Positions 18,127 to 27,848 of a stretch of 64,000 nucleotides of DNA are shown here, in pieces (within the stretch, counting starts at the first letter, position 1; the number at the start of each line of letters is the position of its first letter). Under the pieces are notes generated by a model. The model saw only the letters and a list, made by a program, of their open reading frames with translations, was not told the DNA's origin and did not search any database. Both the position numbers and the translations under genes were made by a program. This DNA is from Trinickia diaoshuihuensis (GTDB lineage Bacteria > Pseudomonadota > Gammaproteobacteria > Burkholderiales > Burkholderiaceae): positions 1-64,000 of the forward strand of contig NZ_QUBS01000024.1 of assembly GCF_003390925.1 (NCBI RefSeq), in the 5' to 3' direction.

Positions 18127-19182
18127 ATGAACGCATCACTTCCTTTGCCCATCGTCGAACCGCTCGATCGCTCGCTGCGCGGCGCGCTTTCGCACATGAT
18201 CGACAACAAGACGAAGCCGCTCGGCAGTCTCGGTATGCTCGAGGTGCTCGCGCGTCAAATGGGCATGATCCAGCAGAGCACGCGTCCCACCGTCGAGCGC
18301 CCGGCCATGATCGTCTTCGCCGGCGACCACGGCATCGTGCAGGAGGGCGTGAGCCCCTATCCTCAGGAAGTCACGGCACAAATGGTGGCCAACTTCCTGA
18401 CGGGCGGGGCGGCGATCAACGCGATCAGCCGCGTGTCCGAGGTGGCGCTCGAAGTCGTCAATGCGGGCGTCGCGACGCCCATCGCGCCGTTGCCCGGACT
18501 CATCGATGTGCCGATTCGCCCCGGTACGCGCAATTTCGCCCACGGGCCCGCGATGACGCGCGAGGAAGCCCTTGCGGCAATGCGTGCGGGGGCGGCGCGC
18601 GTACGTCACCATGCGGCGCTCGGCACGAACGTGATCGGCTTCGGCGAAATGGGAATCGGTAATACGTCGTCGGCCGCATGTTTGATGAGCCGGCTGTGCG
18701 GCGTGCCCATCGATGACTGCGTGGGCCGCGGCACCGGTCTCGACAATGCGGGCCTTGCGCGCAAGCGCAATGTTCTAGCGAACGCACTCGCGCTGCATAG
18801 CGGCGTGAGCGGGCCGATCGACGTGCTGGCCACGTTCGGCGGATTCGAAATTGCGATGATGACGGGCGCCTACCTGGCCGCCGCCGAGGCGAAGATGACG
18901 ATCCTCGTCGATGGCTTCATCGCTACGTCGGCGCTGGTCGTGGCGGACGCGATCGCGCCGGCCGTGCGCGATTACTGCGTCTTCGCGCATCTGTCCAATG
19001 AGGCCGGCCATCGGCGCATGCTCGATTACTTCGGCGCGAAGCCTTTGCTGTCGCTCGATATGCGGCTCGGCGAAGGGACGGGCGCGGCGCTCGCCGTGCC
19101 GGTGTTGCGCGCGGCCGTCGCGGTCCTGAGCGATATGGCCAGCTTCGAATCGGCCGGCGTCGCTGGCCCCGAGGTTCGATGA
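18127..19182 (+). CDS. cobT: Nicotinate-nucleotide--dimethylbenzimidazole phosphoribosyltransferase
   Basis: CobT makes alpha-ribazole 5'-phosphate from dimethylbenzimidazole and nicotinate mononucleotide, the lower-ligand half of cobalamin. The protein has 351 residues. It begins MNASLPLPIVEPLDRSLRGALSHMIDNKTKPLGSLGMLE and includes FAGDHGIVQEGVSPYPQEVTAQMV and GEMGIGNTSSAA, all family hallmarks; the catalytic glutamate lies near the C terminus in RLGEGTGAA. I chose ATG at 18127 over the 52-codon longer frame, which runs through a 183-base spacer without family similarity. That spacer shows no second riboswitch. The cobS start overlaps the stop by four bases. Confidence 0.95.
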   Translation: MNASLPLPIVEPLDRSLRGALSHMIDNKTKPLGSLGMLEVLARQMGMIQQSTRPTVERPAMIVFAGDHGIVQEGVSPYPQEVTAQMVANFLTGGAAINAISRVSEVALEVVNAGVATPIAPLPGLIDVPIRPGTRNFAHGPAMTREEALAAMRAGAARVRHHAALGTNVIGFGEMGIGNTSSAACLMSRLCGVPIDDCVGRGTGLDNAGLARKRNVLANALALHSGVSGPIDVLATFGGFEIAMMTGAYLAAAEAKMTILVDGFIATSALVVADAIAPAVRDYCVFAHLSNEAGHRRMLDYFGAKPLLSLDMRLGEGTGAALAVPVLRAAVAVLSDMASFESAGVAGPEVR

Positions 19183-20009
19183 AAGAAGAGCGATCGACGA
19201 GCGCATTAGCCGCTGTGCCGAACGACGGCGCCGCAGCGCTCGCGCACCGCGCGTTTTGGCGCAAGCAGGCGCGATATGTCCTCGCCGCGCTCGGCTACTT
19301 CACCCGTATCCCCATCCCGCGGTCGATCGCGCTCGACGCGGACGATCTCGCCGGCGCGGCGCGTTACTTTCCGCTCGCGGGGGCGCTCGTCGGAGCGTGG
19401 GGAGCGCTGATCTACCTCAGCGCAATGCGCGTCTTCCCCGCCGGTGTCTCGGTGTTGCTGTCGATGATCGGCACGCTCGCCGCCACTGGGGCATTGCATG
19501 AAGACGGGCTGGCCGATTGTTGCGACGGCTTCGGTGGGGCGGCGAGCCGCGACGATGCGCTGCGCATCATGCGCGATCCGCGCCTCGGCGCGTTCGGCGC
19601 GATCGGGCTTATGATGGCGCTCGCGCTCAAGTGGCAGACACTGGCCGCGCTGCCTGCGGCGACCGTCGCGTGGACGATGGTGGGCGCGCATGCCGCGAGC
19701 CGGGCGCTGGCCGTCAGCTATCTGGCCACGCACGAGTACGCGCGCGAGCAGGGCAAGGCCAAGCCGGTCGCGCAGCGTATGTCCCCGCGTGCGCTTAGCG
19801 TCGCCCTTGCGCTCGGTCTCGTGTGGCTTGCCATGCCGGACTGGCGAGCGGGAGTGGCCGGGCTCGCGCTCGCGTTGGTTCTACGCTTTTTATTGGGCCG
19901 GTATTTCACGCGCCGGCTCGGCGGCTATACGGGCGACTGTCTCGGATTCGCCCAGCAGAGCTTCGAACTCGTTTTCTACTTGACCGCACTCGCGTGGACC
20001 TCGTTCTGA
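19179..20009 (+). CDS. cobS: Adenosylcobinamide-GDP ribazoletransferase (cobalamin synthase)
   Basis: CobS (CobV) joins adenosylcobinamide-GDP to alpha-ribazole in the membrane, the last assembly step of adenosylcobalamin. The protein has 276 residues with about six helices. The motif ALHEDGLADCCDGFGG, with the acidic metal-binding residues, and DPRLGAFGAIGL are diagnostic, as is GGYTGDCLGFAQQ near the C terminus. The first 35 residues precede the usual start (GYFTRIPIP) and may be a slight extension. It overlaps cobT by four bases and cobC by sixteen. Confidence 0.95.
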   Translation: MKEERSTSALAAVPNDGAAALAHRAFWRKQARYVLAALGYFTRIPIPRSIALDADDLAGAARYFPLAGALVGAWGALIYLSAMRVFPAGVSVLLSMIGTLAATGALHEDGLADCCDGFGGAASRDDALRIMRDPRLGAFGAIGLMMALALKWQTLAALPAATVAWTMVGAHAASRALAVSYLATHEYAREQGKAKPVAQRMSPRALSVALALGLVWLAMPDWRAGVAGLALALVLRFLLGRYFTRRLGGYTGDCLGFAQQSFELVFYLTALAWTSF

Positions 20010-20590
20010 TCCGCCACCCGGCGCCCGCCATCGAAGCCGGCATCTGCTACGGAAGCACCGATGTGCCGTTGGCCGGCGATGCGGCCGAGTCGGCTCGTGC
20101 GCTCGCCGCCCGTCTCGCGGCGCTGGCCGTACCGCCGCCGTCGCGTTTCGCGACGAGTCCTTTACGTCGCTGCGCCGATGTCGCCCACCGGCTCGCGCTG
20201 CTGCTCGGCAAAGCGTGCGGCAGCGATATCCGCCTGCGGGAGATCGATTTCGGCGCATGGGAAGGGCAGCGCTGGGACGCGATCGATCGCGCGGCGCTCG
20301 ACGCCTGGAGCGCCGATCTGCGTCATGCGCGTGCTCACGGCGGCGAGAGCGTCGCGCAATTCGAGGCGCGTGTCGATGCGTGGCTCGCGATGTGCCGCGA
20401 ACCGGCGGCTGCATCCGGCGCGAGCGTACTGGCCGTGACGCATGCGGGCGTCATGCGCATGATTGCGGCGCTACTGCTCGGCGAGTCGATCGAGACGACC
20501 CTCAAATGGCCGCTCGAGATGGCCGCCGTCGTGTGGTTCCAGCGTGGCGAGCACGCGGGCGATTGGCGGCTGTTGCATTGGAATGTCTGA
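19994..20590 (+). CDS. cobC: Alpha-ribazole phosphatase (histidine phosphatase family)
   Basis: CobC removes phosphate from alpha-ribazole phosphate or from adenosylcobalamin phosphate to finish the nucleotide loop. The protein has 198 residues. It starts GTG at 19994 inside the end of cobS (VDLVLIRHPAPAIEAG), because the phospho-histidine motif RHP lies only seven residues from that start and the longer frame is a shadow of cobS. YGSTDVPL, EIDFGAWEG and the second catalytic segment VTHAGVMR are seen. A general phosphoglycerate-mutase-like role is possible from sequence alone, but the cobT-cobS neighbours favour CobC. Confidence 0.88.
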   Translation: MDLVLIRHPAPAIEAGICYGSTDVPLAGDAAESARALAARLAALAVPPPSRFATSPLRRCADVAHRLALLLGKACGSDIRLREIDFGAWEGQRWDAIDRAALDAWSADLRHARAHGGESVAQFEARVDAWLAMCREPAAASGASVLAVTHAGVMRMIAALLLGESIETTLKWPLEMAAVVWFQRGEHAGDWRLLHWNV

Positions 20591-20621
20591 CCGGGCCGAG
20601 CCGCGACGGTGACGTCGCGCC

Positions 20622-21575
20622 TCAGTGCGCGCCCGAAGCGTCGGCGCCCGGCCTGCGCGCTCGCGCAAGATCCAAATCGCGGCACAGTGCTTCGGCGCCT
20701 TGCGCGAGACGCGGCGCGGGCCGCGTGATCAGATCGCCGTCGATCGCGAACAAATTGCCGCGCGCGACGGCCGTCATGCGTGGCCAGGCGCGCCATGCCG
20801 CAAGGCTCGGCAGCACCGCATCGGGCTTCGTTGCGCCCGCGCTCGCGGTGACGATCGCTTCGGGATCGGCCGCGACGACCGCTTCCGTCGATACCGTCGG
20901 TACGAGCGGCGCGAGGTTCGCAAAGACGTTGCGTCCGCCGCATAGCGCGATGACGTCGCTGATGATTTGGGCGCCGTTCAACGTCATGAGCGGATCGGCC
21001 CATGCCTCGTAAAACACGCTGACGGGCGAGCGCCGCTCGTAGCGGGCGCGCAGCGCGGCGATCTTGCCGCGATAGTCGGCGGCCGCCGCTTGCGCTTGGC
21101 TTGCGGTGCCCATCAGCGTGCCGAGCGCGATCAAATCGGTGGCGACGTCGTCGATTTTGTGCGGCTCGCTCCGATACAAGGCAATGCCGAGTTCCCGCAG
21201 ACGATCGAGTTGGCGTTGACTATTGCCGTGGCGCCAGACGATGACGAGGTCGGGCCTCAAGGCGGCAATGCGTTCGAGATCGAGCGTCGTATTCGTACCC
21301 ACGCGCGGCAGCGTTTTCGCGGCACTTGGATAATCGCTGTAGGAGACGGCGCCGACGAGCTTGGCGCCGCCGCCGGCCGCATAGACCAGCTCGACTGCGT
21401 GCGGCGCGAGCGCAACGATGCGCTCGGCCGGCGCGGCGAGCGTGACGCGCTGGCCCCCGTCGTCGGTGACTGTGACCGAGGCCTGAGCCGAACGCGCGCC
21501 GAGCGCCGCAAGCGCGCATCCGAAGACCAACGCGGCAGCATGCCGCACCACGCCCGCATGCGCCGCGGCCTTCAT
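20622..21575 (-). CDS. btuF: Cobalamin-binding periplasmic protein BtuF
   Basis: This is the periplasmic binding protein of the B12 ABC importer. The protein has 317 residues with a signal peptide to about residue 34 (VRHAAALVFGCALAALGARSAQA). The binding-protein fold is read from QRVTLAAPAERIVALAPHAVELVYAAGGGAKLVGAVSYSDYP and DLERIAALRPDLVIVW. The start overlaps the cobU stop by four bases. The family also takes haem and siderophores; btuCD nearby makes cobalamin likely. It sits on the opposite strand from btuCD, and no riboswitch is visible in its own upstream region. Confidence 0.9.
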   Translation of the reverse strand: MKAAAHAGVVRHAAALVFGCALAALGARSAQASVTVTDDGGQRVTLAAPAERIVALAPHAVELVYAAGGGAKLVGAVSYSDYPSAAKTLPRVGTNTTLDLERIAALRPDLVIVWRHGNSQRQLDRLRELGIALYRSEPHKIDDVATDLIALGTLMGTASQAQAAAADYRGKIAALRARYERRSPVSVFYEAWADPLMTLNGAQIISDVIALCGGRNVFANLAPLVPTVSTEAVVAADPEAIVTASAGATKPDAVLPSLAAWRAWPRMTAVARGNLFAIDGDLITRPAPRLAQGAEALCRDLDLARARRPGADASGAH

Positions 21576-22132
21576 TGGGGCCGCCCGCTTTTGACGGTCA
21601 TCGGCAGGCCCGCCACCATCAGCGTGACCTCGCGAGCGATCGCCGCGACGCGTTGATTGAGCCGCCCCAGTTCGTCGACGTATTGGCGCGTCATCGCACC
21701 CATCGGTACGACGCCCATGCCGATTTCGTTGCTGACGACGATGAGCGGCCCCTTGGCTTGCAAAAGCGCGGTTTCGAGCGCATCCGCGCGGGCCGCGTAG
21801 TCGCGCGCCGGTTCCCCATCGGCCGGGCAGAGGACATTGGCGAGCCAAAGCGTGAGGCAGTCGAGCAAGATGCACGTGCGGCCGTCGTCGGCTTGCGCGA
21901 TCGCGCCGGCCAGATCGACACCCGCTTCGACCACCCGCCAATGCGCGGGCCGACGGGCTCGATGCTGAGCGATGCGTGCGGCAAATTCGGCGTCGCCCGT
22001 CTCGCGCGCCGTCGCGACATAGGTGACGGGCGCGGTCAGTTCTGCCGCGCGCGCATGCGCAAGCTGCTCGGCGTGGCGGCTTTTGCCCGAGCGGGCGCCG
22101 CCGAGCACGAAGGTAAGGTCGGATAAGCTCAT
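21572..22132 (-). CDS. cobU: Adenosylcobinamide kinase / adenosylcobinamide-phosphate guanylyltransferase
   Basis: CobU phosphorylates adenosylcobinamide and then adds GMP, giving the CobS substrate. The protein has 186 residues from ATG at 22132 (MSLSDLTFVLGGARSGKSRHAE), the P-loop being GGARSGKS. Further motifs are TYVATA, HRARRPAHW, LLDCLTLWLAN and VSNEIGMGVVP. The longer open frame to 23026 runs through the divergent sigma-factor gene and is not real. It heads the cobU-btuF unit, whose promoter must lie in the 78 bases shared with the sigma-factor gene. Confidence 0.95.
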   Translation of the reverse strand: MSLSDLTFVLGGARSGKSRHAEQLAHARAAELTAPVTYVATARETGDAEFAARIAQHRARRPAHWRVVEAGVDLAGAIAQADDGRTCILLDCLTLWLANVLCPADGEPARDYAARADALETALLQAKGPLIVVSNEIGMGVVPMGAMTRQYVDELGRLNQRVAAIAREVTLMVAGLPMTVKSGRPQ

Positions 22133-22210
22133 GGCTCGATTGTATCGAGGCTGGCGCAAATTTTTTTCGCTTGCCCACAATATTCGCGTGCCTGAAACGT
22201 CTTCAGAGGC

Positions 22211-22795
22211 ATGCAATCGCCATCCACTTCGCGCACGATGACCGACCCAGACCGCGACATCACCGCGATAGTGATGCTTGAACGAACGAGGCTGGTGAAC
22301 TTCATCCGGCGCCGCATACGCGACCCGGACGATGCCGAGGACATCCTCCAGGACGTGTTTCACGAATTCGTTCAGGCGTACCGGCTTCCCGCACCCATCG
22401 AACAGGCGAGCGCGTGGCTTTTTCGCACGGCGCGCAACCGGATCATCGATCGTTTCCGCAAGAAGCGGGAGCAGCCGCTGGCCGATCTGTCCGAGCCCGA
22501 CGACGATCCGGACGGCGAGTATCGCCTGGACCTCGCACTGCCGGCGCACGACGCGGGCCCCGAAGCGCGTTACGCCCGAACGGTCTTGCTCAAGGCCTTG
22601 CAGGACGCGCTCGACGAGTTGCCGCCGAATCAACGCGAGGTGTTTATCGCGCACGAACTGGAGGGCCGCTCGTTCAAGGAGCTGGCCGCGCAAAGCGGCG
22701 TCGCGCTCAACACGTTGCTCGCGCGCAAGCGCTACGCGGTCTTGCATCTGCGCGGCAGATTGCAGCCCGTTTATGACGAATTGGACAATCTTTAA
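22211..22795 (+). CDS. ECF-type RNA polymerase sigma factor
   Basis: The protein has 194 residues. Region 2 reads RLVNFIRRRIRDPDDAEDILQDVFHEFVQAYRLP with ASAWLFRTARNRIIDRFRKKRE (region 2.4). Region 4 reads LLKALQDALDELPPNQREVFIAHELEGRSFKELAAQSGVALNTLLARKRYAVLHLR, a complete helix-turn-helix. The linker between them is acidic. An alternative ATG lies ten residues in (MTDPDRD). The next gene, 12 bases on, encodes a small membrane protein rather than a recognisable anti-sigma factor. The target promoter is unknown. Confidence 0.93.
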   Translation: MQSPSTSRTMTDPDRDITAIVMLERTRLVNFIRRRIRDPDDAEDILQDVFHEFVQAYRLPAPIEQASAWLFRTARNRIIDRFRKKREQPLADLSEPDDDPDGEYRLDLALPAHDAGPEARYARTVLLKALQDALDELPPNQREVFIAHELEGRSFKELAAQSGVALNTLLARKRYAVLHLRGRLQPVYDELDNL

Positions 22796-22807
22796 AGGAG
22801 TCGACGG

Positions 22808-23116
22808 ATGAGTTTTCGAATCAGATGTGTGGGCAAAGCCGTGTTTGCGGTCATTGCCATCGGTGTGCTCGGATGGGTCGTCATGATGTTGTGGAATTGG
22901 GTGACGCCGGCGCTCTTCGCCGGCGCCCGCACGATCGACTTCGCCCACGCGCTGGGCCTGCTCGTGTTGAGCCGCATCTTGTTCGGCGGCTTCCGCGGAC
23001 ACCGCGGCTGGCACGGCCGGCGCCATTGGCGCAAATGGGAAGCCATGACCCCCGAGGAGCGCGAGCGCTTCCGGATGGCGGGCCGCTCGGGCGGCGACGA
23101 GCGCACGGGAGCGTGA
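22808..23116 (+). CDS. Small two-helix membrane protein downstream of the ECF sigma factor
   Basis: The protein has 102 residues. It has two probable membrane helices, about 9-30 (GKAVFAVIAIGVLGWVVMMLW) and 43-60 (IDFAHALGLLVLSRILFGG). A basic His/Arg/Trp patch follows (FRGHRGWHGRRHWRKWEAM), then a soluble tail TPEERERFRMAGRSGG. A strong AAAGGAG site precedes ATG. No named family is recognised. Its place directly behind an ECF sigma gene makes a role in holding or sensing for that sigma factor plausible, though no known anti-sigma domain is visible. A ferredoxin gene starts three bases after it. Confidence 0.85.
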   Translation: MSFRIRCVGKAVFAVIAIGVLGWVVMMLWNWVTPALFAGARTIDFAHALGLLVLSRILFGGFRGHRGWHGRRHWRKWEAMTPEERERFRMAGRSGGDERTGA

Positions 23117-23118
23117 AC

Positions 23119-23415
23119 ATGCGCGAGAAATCGGCGAGCGAGTGCAAACAGGAGCCCGGCGTCATTGCGCCGGTCGTCAATCTGAAACGGTGCGAAGGCA
23201 AGGGCGATTGCGTGACCGTGTGCCCGGAGAACGTGTTCGAGATCCGGCGTATCGATGCAGCCGATTACCGCGGCCTCGATCTCATGCATCGCTTGAAGCA
23301 GCGGGTGCACGGAATGAAAGTCGCCTACACGCCGAACGCGCACGCCTGCCGGTCTTGCGGGCTTTGCGTTGCGGCGTGCCCCGAACGCGCCATCACGCTC
23401 GCTCGAACGGCGTAG
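23119..23415 (+). CDS. Bacterial-type 4Fe-4S ferredoxin, dicluster
   Basis: The protein has 98 residues. Two cluster motifs are visible. The C-terminal one is complete, CRSCGLCVAACP (Cx2Cx2Cx3CP). The N-terminal one reads CEGKGDCVTVCP, with lysine where the second cysteine is expected, so that site may hold a 3Fe-4S cluster or a 4Fe-4S with another ligand. Residues between carry ENVFEIRRIDAADYRGLDLMHRLKQRVHG, an insert typical of a small soluble family. The start follows GGAGCGTGAAC. No partner oxidoreductase is nearby. The previous gene ends three bases upstream, so the two are probably co-transcribed. Confidence 0.9.
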   Translation: MREKSASECKQEPGVIAPVVNLKRCEGKGDCVTVCPENVFEIRRIDAADYRGLDLMHRLKQRVHGMKVAYTPNAHACRSCGLCVAACPERAITLARTA

Positions 23416-23478
23416 CGTGCTCGGCCTTCGCCGATCGACATCGGCCAACCCCGTTCAACTCATCGTGCAAGAGCAAGC

Positions 23479-24372
23479 ATGCGACAGATAAGAAAAATCG
23501 CCGTCGTCGGCGCAACGGGCCGTCTCGGCGCACCGGTCGTCGCGGAGCTGGCAAAGACCTTTCAGGTACGGGCGATCGTGCGTTCTCCGGAGACGGCGAG
23601 GGCCAAGCTGCCGCCCAATGTCGAAATCGTCCGAGGCGATTTACGCGATGTTGCAAGCCTGCGCGCCGGCCTCGACGCGATGGACGCTATCTATCTCAAT
23701 CTCGCGACCGAGACGGCGCAGTTGAACCTGCCGTTCTACGAGGAGCGCGAGGGCGTCCGAAATCTGATCGCCGCGACGCAAGGGCTGGACATCCAGTACA
23801 TCGCGAAGATCGGCGCATTGGGCGCTTACCCGCCGGCCGTGGCGACCATGAAAAACAACATGGTGCCGAACCTGATCCGGATGCAGGGGCACGAGATCAT
23901 CGCAGCCTCCGGGATCCCCCACACGTTCTTCGCGCCGACTCATTTCATGGAGCTCCTGCCGAACATGATTCAAAAGCGCGCGCTCCAATGGATCGGAAAC
24001 ACGAGCGTGAAAGTCTATTGGATCAGCGCGGCCGACTATGCGCGGCAAGTAGTCAAAGCCTTTCAGCACCCCGCGGCGATGCCCGAGCACTGTCCCGTCC
24101 AAGGACCTGAAGCCCTCTCCGTGAAGGAGGCGATGGAGCAATTCGTGCGGAACTACGACCCTGCGTTGAAAATCCGTGTGGCGCCGCTATGGGTGATCAA
24201 AGCGCTCGGCCTCGTCAGCCCCAGGATGAAGTTCGTCGCCCATTTGTTTGCCTATTTCGGCAACCATGAAGATCCGTTCTATGCGGACGGAACTTGGCGC
24301 GAACTAGGTAAGCCGGCGACCACGCTCGAAATGTTCGCCAAAGGCTTGCGGCAGACCCCGACAGCCCGATGA
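23479..24372 (+). CDS. NmrA-like NAD(P)-binding protein
   Basis: The protein has 297 residues. The Rossmann motif is VVGATGRLGAPVV at about 9-21, followed by the NmrA-like pattern AIVRSPE (loss of the acidic tip suggests NADPH) and GDLRDVASLRAGLDAMDAIYLNL. No Tyr-x3-Lys catalytic pair of classical short-chain dehydrogenases is evident, so it may bind nucleotide as a sensor or act as an atypical reductase. It starts 63 bases after the ferredoxin gene on the same strand and ends four bases from the convergent thioesterase. The substrate is unknown. Confidence 0.85.
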   Translation: MRQIRKIAVVGATGRLGAPVVAELAKTFQVRAIVRSPETARAKLPPNVEIVRGDLRDVASLRAGLDAMDAIYLNLATETAQLNLPFYEEREGVRNLIAATQGLDIQYIAKIGALGAYPPAVATMKNNMVPNLIRMQGHEIIAASGIPHTFFAPTHFMELLPNMIQKRALQWIGNTSVKVYWISAADYARQVVKAFQHPAAMPEHCPVQGPEALSVKEAMEQFVRNYDPALKIRVAPLWVIKALGLVSPRMKFVAHLFAYFGNHEDPFYADGTWRELGKPATTLEMFAKGLRQTPTAR

Positions 24373-24376
24373 CCGC

Positions 24377-24796
24377 CTAAGCGAGAATCATCTGCGTGCA
24401 GCGGAACAGCGCGATCGTGTGGCCGTCGGGATCGAAGACGCTCGCGTCCCACACGTGCGTGCTGCGGCCGAGGTGAACGGCGCTCGCGACGGCGCGCACG
24501 GTCCCCGCTCGGCAAGTGCCGAGAAAATTGCTTTTGAGCTCGATGGTCGTGAACCCGCGCGCGTGTTCGGGCAGATGCGCCATGCACGCATAGCCGCAGC
24601 AGGTATCGGCCAAGCCGATGACGGTCGCCGCGTGCAAATAGCCGTTGGGCGCCAGCAGTTGCGGCCGCACGGCCAGCTTACCCGTCAGCGTGCCTTGCCC
24701 GAGCGCGACGATGCGTACGCCGAGCAGATCGGGCAACGTGCCCTGCTGATGTTCATGAATGGTCTCAATCGTGTAATCGGGGCGTAGCGTCGACAT
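24377..24796 (-). CDS. PaaI-type hotdog thioesterase
   Basis: The protein has 139 residues from ATG at 24796, chosen because AGGAGG stands nine bases upstream; the longer frame upstream does not look coding. The hotdog fold is recognised by LPDLLGVRIVALGQGTLTGKLAVRPQLLAPNGYLHAATVIGLADTCCGYAC and GFTTIELKSNFLGTCRAGTV. In this family the region PNGYLHAATVIGLAD carries the active site (usually N-G-x-x-H-G-G), here with altered glycines. It probably hydrolyses an acyl-CoA. It converges with the NmrA-like gene. Its substrate cannot be read from the sequence. Confidence 0.87.
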   Translation of the reverse strand: MSTLRPDYTIETIHEHQQGTLPDLLGVRIVALGQGTLTGKLAVRPQLLAPNGYLHAATVIGLADTCCGYACMAHLPEHARGFTTIELKSNFLGTCRAGTVRAVASAVHLGRSTHVWDASVFDPDGHTIALFRCTQMILA

Positions 24797-24963
24797 CGAG
24801 AGAACCTCCTGGCGGCCGAATTTGCCGATATTATCGGGACCTGCGATGCTTTTTGATAGCTTAGCGGGCGGATAAAGGGCGAATAAGCATGCCCGAAGCA
24901 ATCGGCCCGGCGGCGTAACCGGTTAACCGGCCGTATCCAGCGGTCTTCTACTCGGGAGTGTTC

Positions 24964-25587
24964 ATGACGGTGATCGTGGTAGCGAACCCCAAAGGCGGCG
25001 TGGGCAAGAGCACGTTGTCGACGAACTTGGCGGGCGCCTTCGCGGCGAACGGCGAATGGGTGGCGCTGGCCGACCTCGATCGGCAGCAATCGTCGCATGG
25101 CTGGCTGGCCTTGCGGCCGGAAGCGCTGCCTCCCATCGAAACGTGGCAGGTCGATCCCGACGCGCCGGTCAAGCCGCCCAAGGGGCTCGAGCGCGCGGTC
25201 ATCGACACGCCGGCAGGCTTGCACGGCGCGCGTCTGGCCGCCGCGCTGGAACTCGCCGATAAGGTCATCGTGCCGTTGCAGCCGTCGATGTTCGACATCC
25301 TGGCCACGCAGCATTTCCTCGAGCGGCTAACAAAGGAGAAGGCCGTCCGCAAGGGGGCGATCGAGGTGGGCGTGGTCGGTATGCGCGTCGATGCGCGCAC
25401 GCGTTCGGCCGAGCAGTTGCACCGCTTCGTCGAAGGACTCGATCTGCCCGTGCTCGGTTTCTTGCGCGATACGCAAAACTACGTCCAACTCGCGGCCCAC
25501 GGGCTGACGCTTTGGGATGTCCCGCAAAGCCGCGTCGAGAAGGATCTCGAACAGTGGGAGCCGATCTTGGCCTGGGCCGCGAAATAA
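24964..25587 (+). CDS. ParA/MinD-family ATPase, orphan
   Basis: The protein has 207 residues. The deviant Walker A motif PKGGVGKST is at residues 9-17, with DLDRQQSSHGW following as the A' region and VIDTPAG as Walker B. It lacks the N-terminal helix-turn-helix of plasmid type Ib partition ATPases and has no parB-like neighbour. ATG at 24964 has GGGAG five bases upstream; a GTG two codons earlier is less likely. Small ParA proteins of this kind position cargo such as chemoreceptors, flagella or carboxysomes, or act as partition ATPases elsewhere. The cargo is unknown. Confidence 0.88.
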   Translation: MTVIVVANPKGGVGKSTLSTNLAGAFAANGEWVALADLDRQQSSHGWLALRPEALPPIETWQVDPDAPVKPPKGLERAVIDTPAGLHGARLAAALELADKVIVPLQPSMFDILATQHFLERLTKEKAVRKGAIEVGVVGMRVDARTRSAEQLHRFVEGLDLPVLGFLRDTQNYVQLAAHGLTLWDVPQSRVEKDLEQWEPILAWAAK

Positions 25588-25609
25588 AACGCAGCCCGCC
25601 CCCGCCCGC

Positions 25610-25996
25610 TTAACTCCAGCTTTGCACGGGCACGTGGCCGCGGCTGCCCTTGATCTTGTTCTCGTCGTCGACGAATACGAGCTTCGGCTCCCAGCCGGCC
25701 GCGAGCTCGGCGTCGTCCACGACCGCGAATGCGGCGATGATGACGAGGTCGCCGAGCTGAGCGCGCCGCGCGGCCGAGCCGTTCAGCGAGATCATGCCGC
25801 TGCCGCGTTCGCCGCGGATCGCGTACGTCGAAAAGCGCTCGCCGTTGTTGACGTTCCAGACGTCGATTCGCTCGTTCTCCACGATGCCCGACGCGTCGAG
25901 CAAATCTTCGTCGATGGCGCACGATCCTTCGTAGTGAAGCTCGCAATGCGTCACGACAGCGCGGTGGATCTTCGATTTCAGCATGTGTCGCTGCAT
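25610..25996 (-). CDS. panD: Aspartate 1-decarboxylase proenzyme
   Basis: PanD makes beta-alanine from aspartate for pantothenate. The protein has 128 residues from ATG at 25996. The self-cleavage site is Gly24-Ser25 in HYEGSCAID, which gives the pyruvoyl cofactor on Ser25. The motif GERFSTYAI and the GDLVIIAAF strand also fit. It lies 28 bases downstream of panC on the same strand, so the two steps of beta-alanine use are made together. The frame upstream of 25996 belongs to the panC end. Confidence 0.95.
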   Translation of the reverse strand: MQRHMLKSKIHRAVVTHCELHYEGSCAIDEDLLDASGIVENERIDVWNVNNGERFSTYAIRGERGSGMISLNGSAARRAQLGDLVIIAAFAVVDDAELAAGWEPKLVFVDDENKIKGSRGHVPVQSWS

Positions 25997-26024
25997 GGTC
26001 GTTCCTTCGGACACCGTGGCGGCG

Positions 26025-27846
<1,822 letters not shown>

Positions 27847-27848
27847 GT

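Noticed and set aside
22133-23026. Upstream extension of the cobU frame to 23026
   Set aside because: It runs through the divergent ECF sigma gene and the small membrane protein gene; the true CobU start is MSLSDLT at 22132.
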